Assembly (NCBI GenBank): GCA_003194525.1
Contig: NBIV01000027.1
Span: forward strand, 62,001 to 126,000
Length of the DNA stretch: 64,000 nucleotides
Reading direction: 5' to 3'
From: Gracilariopsis chorda
Taxonomy: Eukaryota; Rhodophyta; Florideophyceae; Gracilariales; Gracilariaceae
In this document: in pieces, positions 57,481 through 64,000 of the stretch
How positions within the stretch are numbered: position 1 is the stretch's first letter
Layout: each line of letters begins with the position of its first letter
Position numbers and translations under genes: made by a program
The notes under the pieces: generated by a model
What the model was told of the DNA's origin: nothing
The model's database searches: none
What the model saw: the letters and a program-made list of their open reading frames with translations, nothing else

Positions 57481-58796
57481 GAGTGTAGTTTGTGCTGTGG
57501 CACAGTTGGCAGTGTGCTTGACTGTACGCTTGGCAACCCTTACCGGTACCGTTGTAGGTAAAGTGCGCCTGCGTGCCGTTTGTGTATTATTTGTTTTCGC
57601 ATCCTTGACGCGTACGCAGCGCTTGGTAAGGGTTACAATTGTGCAGGCTTACTGTCGGACGCTTGTATGATGCACGAAGCGCCTTCGCACTGTTGGCTGT
57701 TTGGCGGCGCATGCGGAGGCTCCTTACACGCGTTCTGCTACGTGTACCGTTCATCGCGCAAAACACTCCGAAAACATGTGCCGTCAGTTGCGTCAGTGAA
57801 AGCGCCTGTTGTGCTGTTGCGGTACGCCGCGCGAAGGAATTGTTAACCGTACCGGCTCTCGCCTCTCACGAGGTGCGGCTCGCCCCCTTTTCATGGGTGA
57901 CCGATTGTAAACACTTGATTGGTGCTGTACGAAGGTACACGTAGCGGGCGCTCCCCTCTTTGCCACCAAAGTACTACGGACCCTGTACCTCTTATGAGAG
58001 AATAGTGTGGGAGCTCACTACAAGTATCGCTGCACAAGCTCGCATCAGTGTCTGGCCGCACACTTCTGTAGCGAACTTGTGACATGTGGTCGATGTTCAT
58101 TATCGGGAGCTTCTCTTAGATAAGGTTACCTACGCGACCTTTGGGCTACTTGGGGCTTCACGTCCCGGACGTGTTAGCTGACAATGTACGTGTTCCGCCT
58201 TTTGCAACTACGGAAAGAGTACCTAATCGACGCAATAGTACTTCGTTCTGTTCCGAGCTTCACTTGTCCCTGTCCATGTACAAAGGGTACATATTTTCGA
58301 AGGAACAAAGCGCGCGCCGACAAGCGCACGCATGTGAGTGGAAGAACAAATGCGCGCCAGCACCAACAGCAAAATGCCAAGTGCCGCATGCGCAGCACGC
58401 GCGCCGGAGGAAGGTGCCGCTGTAATGCGCGTGCGTTGCGCTGCTTTCAGCTGTCCGCTCTCATAAAAATTATGCGCAAAACAACAGCCGTGCCGCCCTG
58501 CGAGGTGCCGCGCGCCAACGCGGCGCGTTTCGAGAGACTGTCCCGACAAGTCAGCTGAGAGCAACGTCCAACTCACGCGCCCCCCCCCTACAAGGGTACG
58601 TATCTCCATACCGACCGCCCCCCCCCCCCCCCGCCCGGGTGACATGTCTCAGGTGAACACCGCTTCCACCCCGCATCCTCCTGCCTTCCAACAATAACCC
58701 CCTCCCCCTCCCCCTCCACCGCCTTGTTCACTCTTTTCACACCCCTCTCCCCCCCACGTCCCTCAAACCCCTCCGATACTGCTTGCCACTGCCGCT
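57481..58796. other. Spacer between the C2 paralogues with C-rich tracts
   Basis: Frames here are short and unsupported. It holds TACAAGGGTA at 58,589-58,598, a run of 14 C at 58,619-58,632 and a polypyrimidine leader (CCCCCTCC-type) from about 58,660 to the start codon at 58,797. The leader probably serves as promoter or 5'UTR of paralogue 2. Confidence 0.5.
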
Positions 58797-59552
58797 ATGA
58801 CCCCCCGTCTGCAGCTCAAGGTCAACTTGTTATCCGGCAGGAACGTCGGCGGAAAGTTCCCCTTCGCCGTCGTCTGCTTCGATGGCGATATCTCTCATGA
58901 GCTCTTCAAATCAAGGGCAACCAACCAACAAGGCGGTGTCGCAGTCTGGAACGAGTCTTTCACAGTCGATCTGACCACAGAACTCAAGGCACTGCATGCC
59001 GAAAACCGCCCAGAACCAAAGTACCTCACCTTCTTCCTGTTCGATACCGGAACCGCCGGCATTCCTTCCCTCGGTTGCGCGGGCGTCCTGTTATCCAACG
59101 TTCATGAACGGGGCAAATCTGCGGGTGACTTTCCCGTCGTCAAGGGCTCTGGCTCCTTGGCTCTTGAAGTCGTTCTCGACAAGGATGACAGCTTCATTCA
59201 TTCCAACGCCGCTAAGATTACTGGCGCTGTGGCTGGTACCGCCGCCGTAGCCGGGCTCGGCGCATTCGCCATCAACAAGTACAGGAAGAAGAAGAAAGCG
59301 GGCGCAGACGACCATGAGGCCGAAGAAGGAGAAGGAGAAGAAGAACAACAACAACCTTTACTTCAACAACAAGAGCAACAACAGGAAGGCGCAACTTATG
59401 ATCCTACAGACGTGCATACTACTGGCGACGCTTATGCTGCCGAGGCGCCCACCTTCGGTAACACCGCCCCGGTATACACTCAACATCAGCACGGCCATGA
59501 CGGCTATGACGAAGATGACGACGACGAAGATGACGACGAAGGCGCTGAATGA
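58797..59552 (+). CDS. C2-domain-like protein with C-terminal membrane segment (paralogue 2)
   Basis: 251 aa, clearly homologous to the 56,893 gene along residues 1-165. Shared landmarks are PFAVVCFDGDI, VAVWNESFTVDLTTELK, EPKYLTFFLFDTG, IPSLGCAGVLL and GSGSLALEVV. The same Gly/Ala hydrophobic helix (AVAGTAAVAGLGAFAINKYRKKKK) is present. The tail is longer and different: an acidic patch, a Gln-rich stretch (LLQQQEQQQ), a His/Tyr part and a terminal Asp/Glu run. Paralogue 1 ends soon after its basic stretch. Tandem duplication followed by tail divergence is the simple explanation. Function unknown; a lipid or membrane-contact role is possible for a C2-like domain but is not shown. Confidence 0.75.
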   Translation: MTPRLQLKVNLLSGRNVGGKFPFAVVCFDGDISHELFKSRATNQQGGVAVWNESFTVDLTTELKALHAENRPEPKYLTFFLFDTGTAGIPSLGCAGVLLSNVHERGKSAGDFPVVKGSGSLALEVVLDKDDSFIHSNAAKITGAVAGTAAVAGLGAFAINKYRKKKKAGADDHEAEEGEGEEEQQQPLLQQQEQQQEGATYDPTDVHTTGDAYAAEAPTFGNTAPVYTQHQHGHDGYDEDDDDEDDDEGAE

Positions 59553-59741
59553 GTGCAATGTACATATTACTACAAACACCTCTTCCCTTGGCTTTGCTAT
59601 ATTTCGCAACCTAGCTCCGTACATCTCCTTTCCCCTCTCCCGCCTTCCGTCCATTAAACAGCACCATTCGAATCGCGCGTGTTTCCCGGCGTCGCTGCAC
59701 ATAGCCTCAAAACCAAAAAAAAACGTTTCGCCTCCACCTTG

Positions 59742-60062
59742 TCACAGTTGTTCACGACTTACCGCGCATTCATCCTTACATTCCACCAGACATTGAGAGC
59801 GTTCCTTCGCCATTCCGGCTTTCGGAGTCGTGCAGTCGTACAAGCATTGTGACAAACACAGTTGATAACCTTTTGCTTCTTTAGATCCCCTCTCCCCCTT
59901 CTTCGGCTTCTTCTCATCTGCAGCCACGGCACGTCGCGGCGAGACTGCTATAGCTGCCCCGCCTGCGCCTGCCAGTAGCGTTAGAAAGTTTCGTCGGGAA
60001 AATGACGCTGCCATTGCTGCAAACGCTGTTGTGCAGTTTCGATGCTCCTTTGCTGCGCGCAT
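59742..60062 (-). CDS. Small Tat-targeted lumen protein with two CX3CX3C motifs
   Basis: 106 aa. Near the N-terminus lies a twin-arginine signal, SRRNFLTLLAGAGGAAIA, followed by an alanine-type cleavage site (RAVAA). It is preceded by only about 22 residues, a short plastid transit region. The mature protein is about 57 aa: a Lys-rich start, then two cysteine triplets with identical spacing, CLSQCLYDC and CLVECKDEC, separated by about 17 residues. A helical hairpin held by paired disulfides or a metal site is conceivable. The stop lies 190 bp from the convergent C2 paralogue 2. I know of similar small Cys-rich lumen proteins in plants but cannot name this one. No upstream in-frame Met exists before a stop near 60,165, so this start is the only one without splicing. 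Confidence 0.7.
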   Translation of the reverse strand: MRAAKEHRNCTTAFAAMAASFSRRNFLTLLAGAGGAAIAVSPRRAVAADEKKPKKGERGSKEAKGYQLCLSQCLYDCTTPKAGMAKERSQCLVECKDECAVSREQL

Positions 60063-61169
60063 GGTTCTTTCTCGATTGTTGCTTGGGCTTCGTTTGCGTG
60101 CGTGACGTGGCGGAATCAGCTGTCGGATCGGAATGGGAATCGACTGCTCCGGGGGGGAGGGGGTTCAAACTGCCGTTTGTCTGTGGGTTAACTTTGAGCA
60201 ATGGCTACGAAGGTACCTGTAGTTTGGGCTGCTGACCCTTCGGGTGCCGTTCAGATCTCGTGGCGCGATCTCTCCATGCACAGCAAGCACCTGTATACTT
60301 ATAATTGGCAGCTCCTAAGGAGTCCTCACACTTAACAGCATTCCATTTTCGCTTTCCGAATTTTACGTTTTGGGCCCGTTTCGGTAGCGGAACGGTTCAC
60401 GTAGCCGGCTTGTCACATCTCTCGCTCTGCAAGCGCGATCAAGAATCAATCACCTCTCGCCCGGACAGAATAGATATCCACGAGGTCGCTTTCACCTGCA
60501 CTTGTTTTTAACGAAGCGAAGGCTACAGTACACGAACTTGATGTAAGCTCAGCGGCGGCTCGTTCCATTGAGGAGCGATCGGATCATCACCAGCCCCCAA
60601 CGTTGGTAATTTACGCCGGACGAACCATCCCGCACTGCCCGGTGCCACTGGGCGATTCTGTATTCGACACTGTTGAGCGTTGTCGGCACCAAACCACCAA
60701 GTCCCTGAACTCTTGCTAGCAGCTCCTTGGGGCTTTGGGCCTCTCTGCATAGACATGCAAACTGCACCGACCTCACGTGCAGCCTCTATTGCGCCTTGGA
60801 CAATCTTTGTAGCACGTCTATTTTCGCTTCGGGCCACAAGAAACAACCAGCCCCAAAACTTTGCGGCCTTGATCAGGCGTTAGTTTTCAAAGCAAATATC
60901 TTGGACAAAACCGTGCTATATTATACCCGCTTGCACACAGTGGACGTGGCCGACCTAACTAATTCCTTTTCACAGCCTTCGGCAAGCCAGGTCCCAGAGC
61001 TGGAGCGCCATTCTTCACCTCATTGGTAGTCAGACTTCTCGCTGTCGTTTTTCTTCTTTCGTTTTCAGCGCTCTTCAACGAGGCCCGAACTGGCCTCATT
61101 TCGTGAGAACCTTGCGCCTTTTTTCATACGCTGGCGAGTCCAAAGTAAGCCTATCCTGCAGATTCTGCG
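60063..61169. other. Intergenic region with one weak frame
   Basis: A 107-codon minus-strand frame at 60,523-60,846 has no recognised domain and is not called as a gene. The stretch must hold the promoters of the divergent lumen-protein and lipase genes. No TATA box was singled out. Confidence 0.4.
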
Positions 61170-62864
61170 ATGGGTGAATCACAACTACCCGTGCCTCCGG
61201 CACAACCTGGCCCTTCAGAGTCCTCCCCGCTACTGATTGCTGAGGGTGACGCCATCATCAATATGTCTGATTCTCAAGGCACATTGGCTCTAGAAGACAT
61301 AGAGCCACCCATTGGAGACGATCGTCGTGGTCGACACTGGCTTGCTTTTCTAGTTCTTCCGGGTCGCATTGCGATTGGAGCGCTTGGATATATAGCGGGA
61401 GCAACAATTGCGAGGCGTGCCACGCATTCCAGATTTGCCTCCGTCACCGGCGGCATTGTTTCTCTCATACTTGGACAAGTGCTCGTCACAGCTGCAGAAT
61501 CTCGTGCGCAGAATATTTACGAGGACGAAAGGGAGCGGGCAGAGCGAGTTCACAATGAGCGTATTGCCTGGTTTGAAGCCATTCAGGCCGTGGGTAAGAT
61601 TGTAGACAACTTTCAGCAGGGCCTCCCAAGACCCTCAAAGATCCGCCATGTGTACATGGATGTTTCATTTTTGAGGATGCTGCATGAGAGCAGGTACCAA
61701 CAGCATGTTGTTTTTGCAAAAGAAAGCTCACCAAGTGTTCCAGATGTTCTCGCCCGTGGGCGCTTTTATCTGGAATACGCACTGGCAACTTATGGCTTCT
61801 TCATGCTGAAAGTATGTGGCATTCTGCACCCCTCGTACCAGGCTGGAGCAAGAGGAACTCGGGGCATTGATGTTGCAAAATATGTATTAGGGCTACAAGA
61901 TCAGAACATCCTCGTGTCGCATTTGGATGGCGAAAGAATAAGTGTTCCCAGGCACTTTGTAGCACTAGATGAGAAGCATCGATCAATAGTCATAGCTATT
62001 CGCGGGACAAATTCTATTAGTGACGTTATTACAGACCTGCTTTGTGAGAATGAACCGTTTGCTGGTGGATATGCTCACAGGGGAATGAAGAAAGCTTCAG
62101 AAGCGTTGTATACAAGCCTGCTGCCAACGCTACGAACGGCTTCTATCAAGTACCGAAATCACTCTATAGTCGTCACTGGTCACAGTTTGGGTGGCGGTGT
62201 CGCTGTCCTTCTCACAAAGATACTTTTGATGAACGGCTTTGCTGATGTGAAATGCTACGCTATTGCGCCTTGTCCAGTGTTTGGACCGCGACACAAAATA
62301 GACCCGGACTGGAGTGATGCAGTTGAATGCTTTATACACGCAGATGATCTTGTTCCAACCTTATGCTTCACCTCAGCTCGCCAACTGGTTCATCACATGG
62401 ACCACCTGCACTGTCTTCCGTTGTCGGTGACCCAGAAGAAGGACATCATTAGCAGGAAGGACACTAGCTTTTTGAACGAACTCCTTGAAACTCACAAGTA
62501 CGAAGAAGCAGCACGTGATGGGAACGACACACGACCGCTCTACCTCCCCTCTCACCACGGGGTCCACTGGCTCCTACCCAAGAACGATCCAAGAAGGAGT
62601 GGACATCGACAGAGCAGGAGAAAACTTGCATCCAATAATGGATGCGCTCCTGCCTATATTGGGACTGAGGAATACGGTAGCTACACTGTGAACACCAAGA
62701 TTTTCGAACGTATACTTGTAACACCATCGTGCATCAACTCTCACTTTCCAAACAGTTATGTCTCTGCTTTCGCCAGCCTTGGTATTCCCTTTTCGAATGA
62801 GCCGTTAAATGCTTCGCTTCTAACTGACTACACAAAACCGTGGTATTCGAACGAACTCGGCTGA
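61170..62864 (+). CDS. Class-3 lipase (diacylglycerol-lipase-like)
   Basis: 564 aa in one exon. Residues 1-55 are hydrophilic; hydrophobic segments at about 57-80 and 92-110 (LAFLVLPGRIAIGALGYIAG; VTGGIVSLILGQVLV) may anchor it in a membrane. The alpha/beta-hydrolase domain follows: the SIVIAIRGTNSISDVITDLL strand with oxyanion-loop sequence, the GHSLGGGVA nucleophile elbow with Ser339, the likely catalytic Asp in HADDLVPTL (392 or 393), and a candidate His in SHHGVHWL (466). Class-3 lipases cleave acyl esters of diacylglycerol and galacto- or phospholipids. The N-terminal membrane segments plus this domain order resemble DAGL-type lipases. An AATAAA at 62,921 follows the stop. It is convergent to the FBPase-like gene. 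Confidence 0.88.
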   Translation: MGESQLPVPPAQPGPSESSPLLIAEGDAIINMSDSQGTLALEDIEPPIGDDRRGRHWLAFLVLPGRIAIGALGYIAGATIARRATHSRFASVTGGIVSLILGQVLVTAAESRAQNIYEDERERAERVHNERIAWFEAIQAVGKIVDNFQQGLPRPSKIRHVYMDVSFLRMLHESRYQQHVVFAKESSPSVPDVLARGRFYLEYALATYGFFMLKVCGILHPSYQAGARGTRGIDVAKYVLGLQDQNILVSHLDGERISVPRHFVALDEKHRSIVIAIRGTNSISDVITDLLCENEPFAGGYAHRGMKKASEALYTSLLPTLRTASIKYRNHSIVVTGHSLGGGVAVLLTKILLMNGFADVKCYAIAPCPVFGPRHKIDPDWSDAVECFIHADDLVPTLCFTSARQLVHHMDHLHCLPLSVTQKKDIISRKDTSFLNELLETHKYEEAARDGNDTRPLYLPSHHGVHWLLPKNDPRRSGHRQSRRKLASNNGCAPAYIGTEEYGSYTVNTKIFERILVTPSCINSHFPNSYVSAFASLGIPFSNEPLNASLLTDYTKPWYSNELG

Positions 62865-62920
62865 TTGCTCGGCTAACTGCTGTAGCCCCATAATGCAGCA
62901 ATGAAGCATTAAGGGCCCAT

Positions 62921-62926
62921 AATAAA
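62921..62926 (+). terminator. AATAAA polyadenylation signal of the lipase gene
   Basis: Canonical hexamer 57 bp past the lipase stop codon. Confidence 0.5.
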
Positions 62927-63176
62927 CAACAACTGCTTTAGCCCATTCTATGTTCACTATTCTGTCTGAAGCATAACATCTGTATCATACAAGTTGTAGC
63001 GAGACGTAGAGTTTGGCGGGTTTATGTCACAAACAGTCAAGAACTACTAAAGGAATGTGCATACGCAAACTGTGTTACCAAATTGCATTGAATTGGGTCG
63101 TAGTTCATAAACCTTGGTATGGAGGGTTCTTTCAGATAGTGTACCTAAAACTATGAACATGATGAGGAGGATAAGC

Positions 63177-64000
63177 TTATCCAATATGGAAGGCTATGAT
63201 GCCATCGTCCACAACATCGGAGGCGCGAGGGGTGTTTGACTTTGGCAGTTCCCTCTTCTTCTCTTCTCTGCTGAGAGTACGTCTGAGCATGAACATAGGA
63301 TCCTGATCGGAACGACCCCAGGGTGCCTTCTTGTTGTAGAAACCAGTTGCAAAGTTGACGTCATCCTCACTGCCCAAGAAGACTGGCACTCTCGTGTGAA
63401 TTGAATCTGGAACGATATCAATGATATGCTCTGTACCCGTGCTTGCCTGGCCGCCTGCTTGGGAAACAAGGTAAGCCATTGGCCCAGCTTCATAAAGCAG
63501 TTTGAGGCGGCCATTCGGGAAGCCTCTTTGATGGGGCGGGTACATGAAAATACCTCCTTTCTTGAAGGTACGGTGAATGTCGGCCACCATGGAGCCGATG
63601 TAGCGACATGTACGCGAACGGCCATCCATGGCTGGCTCGGCTTTGAGGCATTTGAGCATTTCTTGTGTTTCGGAGTCATACTCGGCGGCGTAGCCCTCGT
63701 TGATGGAGTAGATGGCGCCAGAGTACGGGAGAGTGACATTGGGTTCTGTCAAAATGAATTCGTTCAAACTAGTGTCTAGCACAAACTGCTGGGCGCCGTA
63801 TCCCGCTGAAAACATGAGCACAGTACAGGCACCATAAAGCGCATAACCGGCGGCTACGAGATTCCTAGCAGGCTGCATAACGTCGACAATTCCGGGATTT
63901 CCGCCACTGAGCTGTCTGAATATGCCAAATATGGCGCCCATGTTCTGTGCGGGAGGATCTGAAAGCCCCGTTAGCGGATCAAACACAACGGCGTACTTGC
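63177..64000 (-). CDS. Fructose-1,6-bisphosphatase-like protein, 3' part (runs off the window)
   Basis: The last 274 codons of a minus-strand gene whose 5' part lies beyond 64,000. It is clearly FBPase family: YAVVFDPL-GL-D at the window edge (canonical VFDPLDGSSN), MGAIFGIFR, NLVAAGYALYG, the CRYIGSMVADIHRTF segment, GGIFMYPP and KLLYEAGPMAYLVSQAGG with the conserved metal-ligand Glu (codon 63,489-63,491). The DPLDGSSN motif reads DPLTGLSD: the first Asp is kept (63,978-63,980), but the second metal-binding Asp is Thr (63,969-63,971). Normal FBPase hydrolyses fructose-1,6-bisphosphate in gluconeogenesis or the Calvin cycle; this substitution makes full activity doubtful. The redox-loop cysteines of classic plastid FBPase are not evident. 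The C-terminus has a charged extension ending DDGIIAFHIG. Confidence 0.88.
   Translation of the reverse strand, partial: KYAVVFDPLTGLSDPPAQNMGAIFGIFRQLSGGNPGIVDVMQPARNLVAAGYALYGACTVLMFSAGYGAQQFVLDTSLNEFILTEPNVTLPYSGAIYSINEGYAAEYDSETQEMLKCLKAEPAMDGRSRTCRYIGSMVADIHRTFKKGGIFMYPPHQRGFPNGRLKLLYEAGPMAYLVSQAGGQASTGTEHIIDIVPDSIHTRVPVFLGSEDDVNFATGFYNKKAPWGRSDQDPMFMLRRTLSREEKKRELPKSNTPRASDVVDDGIIAFHIG

Noticed and set aside
60523-60846. Minus-strand 107-codon frame between the lumen-protein and lipase genes
   Set aside because: No domain recognised and the opposite strand is also open; left as unannotated spacer.

Overview
The window looks like nuclear DNA of an intron-poor photosynthetic eukaryote, most likely a red alga (a florideophyte of the Chondrus type is my best guess). 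The reasons are: every recognisable host gene reads as one uninterrupted exon, including 497-, 564- and 961-codon frames; two proteins carry plastid/thylakoid-lumen targeting signals, one of them a twin-arginine signal; there are eukaryotic TATA boxes and AATAAA signals; and the middle is filled with nested Ty3/Gypsy and Ty1/Copia LTR retrotransposons. The species assignment is inference. No rRNA, tRNA or CRISPR was found.

Left gene block (1-12 kb): a TMEM161-family membrane protein (minus), a long MscS-type mechanosensitive channel whose C-terminal tail carries five copies of a QMKISRAPPR motif (minus), an unrecognised Pro/Ser/Ala-rich frame (minus), about 3.7 kb of simple-repeat-rich spacer, and a small TKL-like pseudokinase (plus). 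A MITE-like element with TTA target duplications follows at 12.17-12.64 kb.

Repeat graveyard (13.3-50.2 kb). The oldest recognisable host is a Ty1/Copia fragment (minus), now in two pieces at 21.78-21.97 and 32.20-33.08 kb. Element B (Ty3/Gypsy, minus, 21,968-32,197) sits inside it. Element A (Ty3/Gypsy, plus, 33,084-50,114) follows directly, and its 3' LTR is split by element C (Ty3/Gypsy, plus, 44,516-50,006) with a perfect CATAG duplication. A further diverged LTR of the A family lies at 13.3-14.15 kb. All are broken fossils. A and B, which have unrelated LTRs, share an unusual plan: gag-pol-chromodomain on one strand, then a convergent antisense reading frame of about 1.6-1.9 kb filling the space before the 3' LTR. 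The two antisense frames share short motifs in the same order, and in B the frame has its own TATA box and AATAAA signal. This is the best candidate here for something undescribed.

Right gene block (51-64 kb): a possible small secreted Cys-rich peptide gene with a TATA box; a plastid DUF1499 protein (minus) divergent from a C2-type protein with a C-terminal membrane segment (plus); its tandem paralogue (plus); a small Tat-targeted lumen protein with two CX3CX3C motifs (minus); a class-3 (DAG-lipase-like) lipase (plus); and the 3' part of a fructose-1,6-bisphosphatase-like gene (minus, running off the right edge) whose metal-binding motif is altered. There is no operon logic. Plastid functions (DUF1499, the lumen protein, possibly the MscS and FBPase-like proteins) and membrane lipid or stress functions (MscS, C2, lipase) recur, but this may be coincidence.
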